32,194 bases of DNA from Gammaproteobacteria bacterium (GCA_021773365.1 JAJFKF010000086.1:1-32194), one strand, 5' to 3'. Shown: positions 23,699 through 32,089, counted from the first letter of the stretch. Numbers and translations: made by a program. The notes: generated by a model from the letters alone, not told the origin.

Positions 23699-24307
23699 AT
23701 GAAAGCCACTACCCTTTTAGCCGTTGGAGGATGTTTCCTGGCCATCACGCTGCTTTCCCCTGCGCACGCCGGGCAGACTGATACACAACCATCCGTGCAA
23801 GACACTCAACTTGCCTCGCAGCTCATTGCCCACATTGCCAGGAATACTTCCAGGAAGCTCATCGTCGATTCACGCGCGCAAGCCGACGCCCTGCTCATTG
23901 GAGCCAATCCAGAAGACTTGAGTTTCGACGATTTCCTGTTGTGCCTGCAGACGTATGGATTCGCCGCGGTGCAACGAAAAGGCTACGTGCAGATTGTCCC
24001 TGAAGCCATTGCTCGCCTGCTTCCAACCCCGTTGGTTTCCGGCGACGAACAGCATTCTGACGCCGAATACGTGACCAAAGTCATTCGGGGCAAGAGCCTC
24101 AACGCCGCCATGCTATTCCCACTGCTGCGACCGATGGTTCCTACAACGGGCCACATGGCCGTGCTACCCGCCCGCAATGCGCTGATTGTCGTTGATTCCA
24201 GTGCAAACATTCGACGTATTGAGGCGCTTACCAATGCGCTGGATACGGGCGCACCCTATCAGCCAAGGCAAAGCGGGTTGCCGACGTGCAACGTCATGAC
24301 ACACTGA
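23699..24307 (+). CDS. stand-alone secretin N-domain (GspD/PilQ N0-N1-like) periplasmic protein
   Basis: About 202 residues. The frame is open far upstream, but AGGAGA precedes the paired ATGs at 23696/23699 and the following residues form a good Sec signal peptide (TLLAVGGCFLAITLLSPAHA), so this start is chosen. The mature part has an N0-like module (IARNTSRKLIVDSRAQ ... FLLCLQTYGFAAVQRKGYVQIVP), then an N1/secretin_N-like module (VTKVIRGKSLNAAMLFPLLRPM ... LPARNALIVVDSSANIRRIEALTNALD). These are the periplasmic domains of type II and IV secretins. No C-terminal pore domain follows; the protein ends after NVMTH. It could be an accessory or truncated secretin. Confidence 0.75.
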   Translation: MKATTLLAVGGCFLAITLLSPAHAGQTDTQPSVQDTQLASQLIAHIARNTSRKLIVDSRAQADALLIGANPEDLSFDDFLLCLQTYGFAAVQRKGYVQIVPEAIARLLPTPLVSGDEQHSDAEYVTKVIRGKSLNAAMLFPLLRPMVPTTGHMAVLPARNALIVVDSSANIRRIEALTNALDTGAPYQPRQSGLPTCNVMTH

Positions 24308-24364
24308 GCCACGCGCTAGTCAAGCTGCATGGCACTCAGAACAGTAGCGGAATGGTTGATATTC

Positions 24365-25279
24365 ATGGACTCGGTTGCTCCTGACGAACCAGAAACAAGA
24401 GATCGCATCATAAGAAAGATTCTCCTGCGTGGCCTTCTGATCAGCCTGTTGTCCTCGGCGACAGCCGCCTGCGTCCCCGAGGGAACATCCCGCGCCGCGG
24501 ACGCCTATGGCGAACCTGCGGCTGTCGGAATGGAACATTTGCGGCAGCCGGATCCGAGCAGACCTGCGGAAGAAAATACGCTGGCCTATGAGCACAACGT
24601 ATCCGTAGAACTCGACAGGGAACTGATCATGTCACGCATGGAAGACGTACAGACTGCGTGCAGGCAACACCGAAAATCCAGCTGCGCGATTTTGGACGTA
24701 TCACTGAACAACCGCGATGACATTCCAGACGGAACCATACGGATGCGGCTGGCGCCCGCGGACCTGGAAACCGTTCTGGTGATTGCCGCCAAGGGCGGTC
24801 GAATTACCAAACGCAGCACTCATGCCGAAGACTTGTCAGCACCGGTGGCCGATACCGAGCGCGAGGCGGCATTGCTGTCGACACATCGCGACCGCCTCGC
24901 AGCGATCATCAAAGACAGGCAATTGATGATCGATCAACTCATTGCCGCGTCCAGGGAACTTTCCACGGTTCAGGCACGGCTTGACGAACTTGCCACCGAG
25001 CGTGCGAACCTGCGTCGCCGCATTGATACTGAATTGCTTTCACTTCATCTGCATCCACCGCGGCGCGCCTACCTGGACGAGCAACATCCCATCCGGGATG
25101 CCTTGAAGTCCTTTGGGCATGATTTCACCCACGCCATCGGTCAGATCATTCGTTTTATTGCAGTCATGTTGCCCTGGCTGGTCGTGATCGTACCCGGGAT
25201 AATCCTGCTCAGGCTCTTTTGGCGACGGATAGGACAGTGGTTGACCCGAAGGGAACTGCGACGGACGGAGCGGAAATAG
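24365..25279 (+). CDS. DUF4349-like membrane-anchored protein
   Basis: About 304 residues from the ATG at 24365; an in-frame ATG at 24329 would add 12, and neither has a good ribosome-binding site. The N-terminus is a signal sequence (LRGLLISLLSSATAAC) with an imperfect lipobox. The middle matches DUF4349 proteins: a beta domain with MRLAPADLETVLVIAAKGG, then AEDLSAPVADTEREAALL leading into a long predicted coiled coil (DRLAAIIKDRQLMIDQLIAASRELSTVQARL...). One transmembrane helix follows near the C-terminus (MLPWLVVIVPGIILL), with a short basic tail. The family function is unknown. It follows the secretin N-domain gene on the same strand. Confidence 0.75.
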   Translation: MDSVAPDEPETRDRIIRKILLRGLLISLLSSATAACVPEGTSRAADAYGEPAAVGMEHLRQPDPSRPAEENTLAYEHNVSVELDRELIMSRMEDVQTACRQHRKSSCAILDVSLNNRDDIPDGTIRMRLAPADLETVLVIAAKGGRITKRSTHAEDLSAPVADTEREAALLSTHRDRLAAIIKDRQLMIDQLIAASRELSTVQARLDELATERANLRRRIDTELLSLHLHPPRRAYLDEQHPIRDALKSFGHDFTHAIGQIIRFIAVMLPWLVVIVPGIILLRLFWRRIGQWLTRRELRRTERK

Positions 25280-25425
25280 GACACAGGATCTTCATGCTCA
25301 CGATGACATTGCACGACTGCAGGTTTAGCAGGTAATAGCCGAGTAGCTCCACTATAGGCCGCTGCTAGAAGTGGGGGGATTGCCGGTGGCTGCGGTTGGC
25401 GCCAATAGATCAGATGTTCATTCAT

Positions 25426-26610
25426 TCACGATGCAGCAAGCTCTTCGCACAGGTCGGGCAGCGAGACCGCTTCCACGTTTCCAGCGAGCGGGAATCGCTC
25501 GGTGCCGCCATACACCACACGGCGCTGCAGCGGTTTTACGGCATCACAGGCCACGTGATAGCCGCGCTCGAGATTCGGCGCAATACCGCGCTTGATCTCG
25601 ATCGCCCAGGGCTTGCGCTCGCCGGGGCGCTGGAGCAGCAAATCAATCTCCGTGCCGGTGGCGGTTCTGAAGAAATACGCTTCGGTGCCGGGCGGAGCGG
25701 CGCCAATCAGCGACTCGATCGCAAGACCTTCCCAGCTTCCGCCAGCCACTGGATGCGCCAGCAAGGCCTCATGATCTCCGATGCCGAGCAACGCGTGCAC
25801 CAGCCCACTGTCGCGGACGTAGACTTTAGGAGACTTGACCAGGCGCTTCTTGACGTTTCCATGCCAGGGACCAAGCCGGCGGACGAGTAGCAGATCCACG
25901 AGCAGATCGAGGTAAGCCGCAACTGTTTTGCCATCCACCGCGAGAGCGCGCGCAAGCGACGCGGCATTGAGCAGCGCACCTTGCTGGTGCGACAGCATGG
26001 TCCAGAGCCGGCGCAGGGTCTCGGCGGGAATGCGTGGCCCAAGCTGCGGAATGTCCCGCTCGAGGTAGGTACGGATGAAGTCACGGCGCCAGCGCAGACT
26101 TGCCGAATCGGTATCGGCTAGCAGACTCTCCGGGAAGCCGCCTCGCAGCCAAAGAACATCCAGTCGACCGCGGCCGACCTCACCTGCGTCGACTGGCGAC
26201 AGTTCCAGGAAGCGGATGCGCCCGGCGAGCGTTTCACTGGATTGTTTGAGGAGATCAATGGACGCCGAACCCAGCACGAGGAAGCGGCCATTGCCCTTTT
26301 TCTGGCCCTGGCTCCGGCTGCGACGCCGGCCGGCGTCGATCAGACCGCGCAGGCTCTGGAAGAGCCGGGGTGCGCGCTGGATCTCGTCAAGGATCACCAG
26401 TTTGTCCGCGTGCTGCGAGAGATACAGCTCTGGCTCGGCGAGTTTGGCGCGATCCGCTTCCGACTCAAGATCGAGATAGACGGCCGGCCGGGACTCGGCG
26501 ATCTCGAGCGCCAGCGTGGTCTTGCCGGCCTGCCGTGGCCCGAGCAGCGCGACGGCCGGGGCCTCATCCAGGGCGGCGGTTAGCGCGGAATGAAGCCGGC
26601 GAGGGATCAT
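25426..26610 (-). CDS. AAA-type ATPase with DUF4143 domain
   Basis: A 394-residue P-loop protein. Walker A is GPRQAGKTTL (about residues 24-33) and Walker B LVILDEIQRA, followed by a sensor-like LVLGSASIDLL. The C-terminal DUF4143 part includes VYVRDSGLVHALLGI, and the nuclease-like end has TGTEIDLLLQ and WAIEIKRG, a D...E-K pattern also seen in PD-(D/E)XK domains. Such proteins are common, often in accessory DNA, and their biological role is unclear. It lies next to an integrase relic and tRNA-Phe, which suggests it arrived with an integrated element. It is convergent with the DUF4349 gene. Confidence 0.9.
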   Translation of the reverse strand: MIPRRLHSALTAALDEAPAVALLGPRQAGKTTLALEIAESRPAVYLDLESEADRAKLAEPELYLSQHADKLVILDEIQRAPRLFQSLRGLIDAGRRRSRSQGQKKGNGRFLVLGSASIDLLKQSSETLAGRIRFLELSPVDAGEVGRGRLDVLWLRGGFPESLLADTDSASLRWRRDFIRTYLERDIPQLGPRIPAETLRRLWTMLSHQQGALLNAASLARALAVDGKTVAAYLDLLVDLLLVRRLGPWHGNVKKRLVKSPKVYVRDSGLVHALLGIGDHEALLAHPVAGGSWEGLAIESLIGAAPPGTEAYFFRTATGTEIDLLLQRPGERKPWAIEIKRGIAPNLERGYHVACDAVKPLQRRVVYGGTERFPLAGNVEAVSLPDLCEELAAS

Positions 26611-26854
26611 GCGTGCAATTATGGAGCGCCGCTCCAGAATTGCAAGGATTTCTGATCGTACAGTTTATCTGCGCCGCTGTGCTCAGCAGCCGCGCTTGGG
26701 CATCGTGCGACAATATCACTGCTCTGCAATCGAGACCGAAACTCAGTTTTTTTGCAATGAACAGCTCGCGAATCGTTCGCCGACGGTTAGCACCCCGACA
26801 GCCGACGCAACCGATTTTGTTGCAGCTAACGAGGATGAAGATCTCCGACGGTAC

Positions 26855-26971
26855 CTTAATGTTCCAATAGAGCCCGCCGTTGGGACTCACGAGCAGATGC
26901 AGGTCGTTGCTGTCGAGGAGTTTGCGAAGCTTCGTGCCGGGTCTGGCGCTACAAAGGAGCTTGTCGCTGAG
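26855..26971 (-). pseudogene. relic of the N-terminus of a P4-type tyrosine integrase
   Basis: About 39 codons on the minus strand read LSDKLLCSARPG then KLRKLLDSNDLHLLVSPNGG and LYWNIK. This is the shape of the arm-type DNA-binding domain (DUF4102) at the start of phage P4-like integrases: LTD, AKPG, KL-DG-GL-L-V-PNG, W. No start codon fits and no catalytic domain follows; similarity stops after WNIK. The relic lies 66 bases beyond the 3' end of tRNA-Phe and points away from it, the usual place for such an integrase gene. Apart from this relic I see no gene in 26611-27036. Confidence 0.6.
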
Positions 26972-27036
26972 ATGAATGCGGAACACCCGTGAACAGGGGT
27001 AATGCGAAACGGTAACGGGTGTACGCGCAAGTCGAA

Positions 27037-27112
27037 TGGTGGCCAGGGGCGGAATCGAACCGCCGACACGCGGATTTTCAATCCGCTGCTCTACCAACTG
27101 AGCTACCTGGCC
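27037..27112 (-). tRNA. tRNA-Phe (anticodon GAA)
   Basis: All four stems can be drawn on the minus strand. The acceptor GGCCAGG pairs with CCTGGCC, the D stem is GCTC/GAGC, the anticodon stem GCGGA/TCCGC encloses loop TTGAAAA, and the T stem GGCGG/CCGCC encloses TTCGATT. The anticodon GAA lies at 27077-27079. The 3' CCA is encoded (27037-27039). The 3' end faces the integrase relic. Confidence 0.97.
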
Positions 27113-27177
27113 GTCCTGGCGGGGCGCGTATTAGACAGGGGCCGCTGCCGGGGCGTCAAGGCGGGTCGCGAGCGATG

Positions 27178-27199
27178 CGTACAGATGATACGTACAGAT
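27178..27199. repeat. short tandem repeat CGTACAGAT, period 13, upstream of egtB
   Basis: CGTACAGAT occurs at 27178-27186 and 27191-27199, in the 172-base gap between tRNA-Phe and egtB. It could be an operator for the egt operon, but only two copies are visible and no function can be assigned. Confidence 0.3.
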
Positions 27200-27284
27200 A
27201 CTGTTGCTGTAGTACAAATCCGCTTTGACCCCTCCGGACAGGGTCTGTACCCTTGTGGCTCGTACCGCTGAGTAGCATGACAAC

Positions 27285-28508
27285 ATGCCGTCAGGACTAC
27301 TGACTGTCCCCTGCAGCGGACCACAAGGATCGCTGGCCGAGCGCTTTGATGGGGTTCGGGCGCTCACGCGCTCCCTGATTTCTCCCCTGTCGCCCGAGGA
27401 CTGCGTCGCGCAGAGTATGCCGGACGCCAGTCCCGCCAAGTGGCACCTGGCCCATACGACCTGGTTTTTCGAGCAATTCCTGCTACAGCCGCATCTGGCC
27501 GGCTACGGCCTGTTCGACGAGCGCTTCTCCTACCTCTTCAACTCCTACTACGAGACGGTGGGCCCCCGGCATAGCCGGCCACGGCGCGGCATGCTGACAC
27601 GCCCATCGCTGGATCAGGTCCTGCGCTATCGCGAGCATGTGGATGCAGCCATGGCGCGGCTGCTTGCGCGCAACCTGTCGCCGGATGTTGCAGCGGATAT
27701 TAAAGCTGATATTAAAACGATAGTGGAACTGGGCCTGCAGCATGAGCAGCAGCACCAGGAGCTGCTGCTCATGGACATCAAGCACCTGCTGTCGTGCAAT
27801 CCGCTCAAGCCGGCCTATATAGATAATGAGCCGGCCGCAACGGCGGGGGCGGACGGGACATCCTCTTTCATCACCCGGCCCGGCGGCATCTACGAAATTG
27901 GCCATGCCGGAAGCGGCTTCTGCTTCGACAACGAGGTGCCACGCCACCGCGTGTACCTGGAGCCCTTCGCAATCGCCGGGCAGATGGTCACCAACGCCGA
28001 ATACCGGACCTTCATTCAGGACGGCGGCTATGAGCAGGCGGCACTGTGGCTGGCCGATGGCTGGGCCACAGTGCAGCAGGAGGGCTGGCGCCGACCGTTG
28101 TACTGGGAGGAGTCGCTCGACACCGGGTTCACGCTGCGCGGTCTGCAGGCCTTGCAACCGCAGGCGCCGGTGAGCCACATCAGCTACTACGAGGCCGAGG
28201 CCTTCGCACGCTGGGCGGGCGCCCGGCTGCCCACCGAGGCGGAGTGGGAGACGGCAAACGCCGAACTGAACTGGGGCGAGCTGTGGGAGCACACGACCAG
28301 CGCCTACCTGCCCTATCCCGGTTACCGTACGCCCACCGGCGCCATCGGCGAATACAACGGCAAGTTCATGGTCAGCCAGATGGTACTGCGCGGCGCATCC
28401 CGCCATACCTCTGACGGCCATGCCCGCCCGACCTATCGCAACTTTTTTTATCCCCACATGCGCTGGCAGTTCTCTGGAATCCGCCTCGCAAAGGAGAGTA
28501 ATCCATGA
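27285..28508 (+). CDS. egtB: ergothioneine biosynthesis sulfoxide synthase EgtB
   Basis: A 407-residue non-haem iron enzyme that joins a thiol donor to hercynine with oxygen in ergothioneine synthesis. The N-terminal DinB-like domain supplies the iron ligands: KWHLAHTTWFFE (His54/His57) and the HxxxHxE motif in LQHEQQHQELL (His154, His158). The C-terminal part is a formylglycine-generating-enzyme-like domain (EVPRHRVYLEPFAIAGQMVT, VSHISYYEAEAFARWAGARL, PTEAEWE) ending WQFSGIRLAK. The length is normal. The stop overlaps the egtD start by four bases (ATGA), so the two are an operon covering hercynine formation and C-S bond formation. No separate EgtA, EgtC or EgtE gene is in the window, as in other two-gene bacterial versions. 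Confidence 0.95.
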   Translation: MPSGLLTVPCSGPQGSLAERFDGVRALTRSLISPLSPEDCVAQSMPDASPAKWHLAHTTWFFEQFLLQPHLAGYGLFDERFSYLFNSYYETVGPRHSRPRRGMLTRPSLDQVLRYREHVDAAMARLLARNLSPDVAADIKADIKTIVELGLQHEQQHQELLLMDIKHLLSCNPLKPAYIDNEPAATAGADGTSSFITRPGGIYEIGHAGSGFCFDNEVPRHRVYLEPFAIAGQMVTNAEYRTFIQDGGYEQAALWLADGWATVQQEGWRRPLYWEESLDTGFTLRGLQALQPQAPVSHISYYEAEAFARWAGARLPTEAEWETANAELNWGELWEHTTSAYLPYPGYRTPTGAIGEYNGKFMVSQMVLRGASRHTSDGHARPTYRNFFYPHMRWQFSGIRLAKESNP

Positions 28509-29482
28509 AGAAACCCAGCACCTCCCCAGTCAGCCGCCTCGAGGCCCACCGCGCCGATGCCTCGCTGATCGAGGAGATCCTCGCCGGCCTCACGGCCACG
28601 CCGAAGCGACTGCATCCGAAATTTCTCTACGATGCACACGGCTCGGTGCTGTTCGACCGCATCTGCGAGCTGCCGGAATACTATCTGACCCGCACCGAAA
28701 CAAAGATCCTGCAGCATTACGCGCCGGACTTCATGCGTTCGCTCGGCGCAAACCCCGCCATCATCGAGCTGGGCAGCGGCTCGAGCCTCAAGACCCGCAT
28801 CCTGCTCGATGCACTGACCGGACCGGCCACCTACGTACCCGTGGAAATCTCCCGCTCGCATCTGAACATGGCCGCCGAGGACCTCAGACAGCGCTACCCG
28901 CATCTGCAGGTGCTGCCGGTGTGCGCGGACTTCACCCACCCCTTCTCCCTGCCGCAGAGCATCGACTCGCAGCGCAAGCTGGTGTTCTTCCCCGGCTCCA
29001 CGCTGGGCAATTTCTATCGTGAGGAAGCCGTGCAGCTGCTGCGCCTCATGGGCCGCCTGGCGGGTGAAGACGGCCAGGTGCTGGTGGGCGCGGATCTGCG
29101 CAAAGACCCGAAGATCATTGAAGCCGCCTACAACGATTCAGCCGGCATCACCGCGGCCTTCAATCTCAACGTGCTCACGCGCCTGAACAATGACTTTGAT
29201 GCGGATTTCGACGTGCAGACCTTCGAGCACCGCGCGCCGTGGGTGGCAGAAGACAGCCGCATCGAAATGCACCTGGTCAGCAAGTGCGCGCAATCGGTGC
29301 GGATCGGTGAGCAGACCATCGAGCTGTCGGCAAATGAATCGATCTGGACGGAGAGCTGCCACAAGTACGACAACTCGCAGTTTGCCGAACTGTCCGCAGC
29401 CGCCGGACTGACCGTCGAAGAAATATGGACAGACCCACAGGAACTGTTCAGCGTGCAGCGCCTGAAGAACAAACAGGGCTAG
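28505..29482 (+). CDS. egtD: L-histidine N-alpha-methyltransferase EgtD
   Basis: A 325-residue SAM-dependent methyltransferase that trimethylates histidine to hercynine, the first step of ergothioneine synthesis. The N-terminal family signature KFLYDAHGSVLFDRICELPE and YYLTRTE is present. SAM-binding motif I is ELGSGSSLKT (about 88-97), and VFFPGSTLGNF and LVGADLRKD follow in the usual order. The length matches the family. Translation is coupled to egtB. The frame ends with a normal C-terminus, so the two-gene pathway looks intact. Confidence 0.95.
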   Translation: MKKPSTSPVSRLEAHRADASLIEEILAGLTATPKRLHPKFLYDAHGSVLFDRICELPEYYLTRTETKILQHYAPDFMRSLGANPAIIELGSGSSLKTRILLDALTGPATYVPVEISRSHLNMAAEDLRQRYPHLQVLPVCADFTHPFSLPQSIDSQRKLVFFPGSTLGNFYREEAVQLLRLMGRLAGEDGQVLVGADLRKDPKIIEAAYNDSAGITAAFNLNVLTRLNNDFDADFDVQTFEHRAPWVAEDSRIEMHLVSKCAQSVRIGEQTIELSANESIWTESCHKYDNSQFAELSAAAGLTVEEIWTDPQELFSVQRLKNKQG

Positions 29483-29541
29483 CCAATAGCAATTATTTCA
29501 TGCCATGATGGCGCTGGATGCAGCAATAAGGATGCTTGGCA

Positions 29542-29724
29542 ATGCTCATACTGACAAGAGGTCTTGAGGAATCCATCCGGATCGGCGACGACATCGTCAT
29601 CACCGTCTCGGCCATCGAGGGCGGACAGGTCAAGCTGGCCTTCCAGGCGCCAGATGAGGTCACCATACTGCGGCAGGAATTACTGCAGGAGGGCAAGGAG
29701 AAGCCGGAAATGCCTTCGGAATAG
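29542..29724 (+). CDS. csrA: carbon storage regulator CsrA
   Basis: A 60-residue RNA-binding post-transcriptional regulator. It has the canonical opening MLILTR, the IGDDIVITV strand, GGQVKLAFQAPDEV and an Arg near LRQELLQ, the region that carries the RNA-contacting Arg in CsrA dimers. AAGGA lies nine bases upstream of the ATG at 29542. An in-frame TTG six bases earlier is an unlikely start. The GLEESIRIGD segment departs from the common RVGETLMIGD, so this may be a second, divergent copy in the genome. It is convergent with the transposase-like gene. Confidence 0.9.
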   Translation: MLILTRGLEESIRIGDDIVITVSAIEGGQVKLAFQAPDEVTILRQELLQEGKEKPEMPSE

Positions 29725-29737
29725 CGCCGGATTTCCT

Positions 29738-30691
29738 TTATTCGGATCGCACCTTGGCTGCGGGCCGCCGCTCGTTGCTCGATTTACTGTACGCCACCGT
29801 CACGGCCGGCAGATCATCAAAGTGGCCCGGCCGCTCGAACAGCCGGGGATATAGCGTGCGGTAACGTTTGATGGCCGAATAGATGCTGGACGGATCGCGA
29901 TGCAAATAGCGCGCGACCTCTCGCAAGGTGGCCATTTCGAGCTGTACTGCGTGCCAGGCCATAAGCGCACGAAGAAGCGACACAAGTCGCGCACGTGAAC
30001 CAGAGCCCAGTTCGGTTGCTGGTGTGCTGGCAAGTGCCGCAACGTGCTCGCCCAGCTGCTCCAGGGACATCCCTGCCCGGCCTGCAGATGCCTCACTCCA
30101 CGTACGCTTGCCCCCGGCACCCCGAACGGCATGCTCAAGCGAACGGGAGAATCGGGTGGGCTCCATGGCCTGCAGGCCTGACAGAATGTAGGCTTCATAG
30201 CTACGCCGCTGCTCTCCCAACTGCCGGGCAAACAATCGCAGGCCGCGCCTGTCACTCAGGCAGGACACCTTCGCCCGGCCGAGGTAAGTCCGATGTCCGC
30301 TCCATGCATAGTCTGCCGGATCTTTGCCGATCCTGAGTGGCAGGAGATGGATGAAGCGAACAAGTTCACGCGCCTTCTCCACCCCTTCCACGAGTCGCGG
30401 TGTGGCCGTCAGCTGCAGGGATAATTCAGATCCCACCTGCTGCCACGTCCATCTTTGATACGCCATGGACAGGCGCTGGACAAAATCTGCCAGGGGTACA
30501 TCCGTCATCTGCACCGCCAAGTGCATATGCGCAGAGAACATGCAGTAGGCATGTAATTCGTAGCCGGTGCGTCTCAGCACCGCATCCAGCACTGCGATGA
30601 ATGATGCGCAGTCGGGAACAGCCGAACAGGTCTGACCACACCTGCGCAGAACAAGGTAGTAGAGGCCTATATGGCCTTTCCGACCAGACAT
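29738..30691 (-). CDS. REP-associated tyrosine transposase-like (RAYT/IS200 Y1 family) protein
   Basis: About 317 residues from the ATG at 30691; a GTG at 30778 would add 29. The domain has the Y1-transposase layout: GYELHAYCMFSAHMHLAVQM (HxH motif of the HUH nuclease), VPLADFVQRLSMAYQRW, then LVRFIHLLPLRIG and DYAWSGHRTYLG. A C-terminal DnaA-like helix-turn-helix follows (LREVARYLHRDPSSIYSAI). This two-part form belongs to chromosomal RAYT-type proteins, which process REP palindromes as single-copy genes. I see no REP-like palindromes beside it. I cannot place the catalytic tyrosine with certainty. It is convergent with csrA, with 13 bases between the stops. Confidence 0.82.
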   Translation of the reverse strand: MSGRKGHIGLYYLVLRRCGQTCSAVPDCASFIAVLDAVLRRTGYELHAYCMFSAHMHLAVQMTDVPLADFVQRLSMAYQRWTWQQVGSELSLQLTATPRLVEGVEKARELVRFIHLLPLRIGKDPADYAWSGHRTYLGRAKVSCLSDRRGLRLFARQLGEQRRSYEAYILSGLQAMEPTRFSRSLEHAVRGAGGKRTWSEASAGRAGMSLEQLGEHVAALASTPATELGSGSRARLVSLLRALMAWHAVQLEMATLREVARYLHRDPSSIYSAIKRYRTLYPRLFERPGHFDDLPAVTVAYSKSSNERRPAAKVRSE

Positions 30692-30954
30692 CCCTGGAAA
30701 CGCCTCCGGCAGAACGTCCAACCGTGAACGCCACCGGAATGGTGCCCGCGGGGCAGACCATCTACCACCTGAAATCACTTTCGGGGAAAGCCCGATTTAC
30801 CGATTGATCGCCATGACTGACGATTCAGGCTAGATCACTTTCCTTTCCAGCGTTTCGCACCAGGCCTGCACCCGGCGACTTCCGGATGTCGCTCATCTTC
30901 GCCGTGCTGACTGCCTTCATATGGGTGCAACACGCAGCACGGAGGACATAGGTT

Positions 30955-31674
30955 ATGCGGACGGAGCTGGTATTCGCGGTCGCAACAGCGTTGTTCACGG
31001 CCATCCTTTCGACATCCTGCGATCAGGACACATCCCTTCAGCCGAAAGTCACCCGCAATCAGGCCGGCACAGCCGCCGGTCAGGAATGGCGCGCACCCCA
31101 GCACTACGAGGTGCTCGATTCCGCGCCGAGTGAGATTGCCGGGGACAGTATCGAGGTGCTTGAATTCTTCTGGTATGGCTGTCCGCACTGCTACGCGCTG
31201 GATCCACTGATTACACTGTGGGACCGGCACAAGCCCGGCTATATCAGGCTGAGACGCGTACCCCTGCCCGGAAGCGGTGGACGCGATGCTCACGCCCGCC
31301 TGTTTCATGCGCTCGAAGCGATGAACCGGCGCGACCTTCACGTAGTCATATTCGATGCCATCCACCGACGCGGATTACCGTTGAGCGAAGGCGATGCAGA
31401 AACGGCTTTCGAGACCCAACTCACCCTCCTTTCTTCCTTCGGCATACCACGCGCACCGTTCTTGCGGCTGTACTTCTCCGGGAGAACCGATGCCCAGCTC
31501 ACCGCGGATCTCGAATTGGCCAAGCGGTACAAGGTAGCCTCCGTTCCACTGTTTGTCGTCAATGGCCGATACGTCACCAGCGTTTCGCGCGCCGGTGGTC
31601 AGGATCGCGTGCTGGTACTTGTAAGCGAACTGGTGGCAATGGAGCGACGCAGGATGCTTCTCTCCAATCAATAG
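30955..31674 (+). CDS. DsbA-like periplasmic thiol:disulfide oxidoreductase
   Basis: About 239 residues, exported. The N-terminus is a signal sequence (LVFAVATALFTAILSTSC) with a weak lipobox-like end at Cys22. The thioredoxin-like domain starts at IEVLEFFWYGCPHCYALDP, with active site CPHC (Cys76, Cys79), the sequence found in DsbA. A helical insertion follows, and then the cis-Pro strand VASVPLFVVNGRYV. GGAGGA is eight bases before the ATG at 30955. It should introduce disulfides into exported proteins. It stands alone on the plus strand upstream of the small RiPP-like gene; a link between them is not shown. Confidence 0.9.
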   Translation: MRTELVFAVATALFTAILSTSCDQDTSLQPKVTRNQAGTAAGQEWRAPQHYEVLDSAPSEIAGDSIEVLEFFWYGCPHCYALDPLITLWDRHKPGYIRLRRVPLPGSGGRDAHARLFHALEAMNRRDLHVVIFDAIHRRGLPLSEGDAETAFETQLTLLSSFGIPRAPFLRLYFSGRTDAQLTADLELAKRYKVASVPLFVVNGRYVTSVSRAGGQDRVLVLVSELVAMERRRMLLSNQ

Positions 31675-31921
31675 CGCAACGTTCCGGGCAACTTCGTCGC
31701 GCACAGAAGCGCCATACTCCACATAGTCCCACGGTTTGTATTCAACGCAATTAACTGGCCCCCTGCTCGTTAGTTCATGAAAGCCAATGAATTACGCATC
31801 AAGATCAATCTTCTGCCTCCCGCAATCGCGAAATACACTTGACGATGCATACCCTGCTGCTCAACCGTCCACCCCGTCGCCGTCGTGGTGACAACATCAA
31901 CCAAGCGATAAGGAGAAACTC

Positions 31922-32089
31922 ATGAACGGACTGATCTCTCTTGGGCGGGCATCGGAAGTCACCCGGGCCTCTTACCTGGATGGCACGCAGCTCGATGGAT
32001 TCCGTGCGGTGTGCCCGTGGGGAGCCTTTGACCTGACCAGCGATGGCCAGGAAGTGCCGCAGCCGGAGTGCGATATCACCACCGGCTGA
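31922..32089 (+). CDS. putative RiPP precursor with lasso-peptide-like leader
   Basis: A 55-codon gene with a strong ribosome-binding sequence (AAGGAG, six bases before the ATG). The N-terminal 15 residues, MNGLISLGRASEVTR, match the pattern of proteobacterial lasso-peptide leaders (I-LG-AS-x-x-T-R), in which the conserved Thr sits just before the cleavage site. The remaining ~39 residues (ASYLDGTQLDGFRAVCPWGA onward) would be the core. A ring from Ser17 to Asp25 would be nine-membered, within the lasso range, but then Thr is at -3 and not -2; a core starting at Ala16 would put the nearest Asp at position 10. Two Cys (31, 50) could form a disulfide. The core is longer than most lasso cores. 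Two hairpins and a new start codon follow. No processing enzyme is inside the window, so the class is a hypothesis. Confidence 0.6.
   Translation: MNGLISLGRASEVTRASYLDGTQLDGFRAVCPWGAFDLTSDGQEVPQPECDITTG

Noticed and set aside
26564-27097. A 177-codon minus-strand frame beginning inside tRNA-Phe
   Set aside because: Its first residues are a translation of the tRNA itself, a known false-gene pattern. The only meaningful part is the integrase relic in its middle, listed separately.
30886-30951. A 21-codon hydrophobic frame just upstream of the DsbA-like gene
   Set aside because: No ribosome-binding sequence; its end contains the ribosome-binding site of the next gene, so it is probably chance.
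31845-31925. A 26-codon frame (start MHTLLLNRPPRRRR) overlapping the start of the putative precursor by ATGA
   Set aside because: It has no ribosome-binding site or recognisable pattern. A leader-peptide role is conceivable but unsupported.
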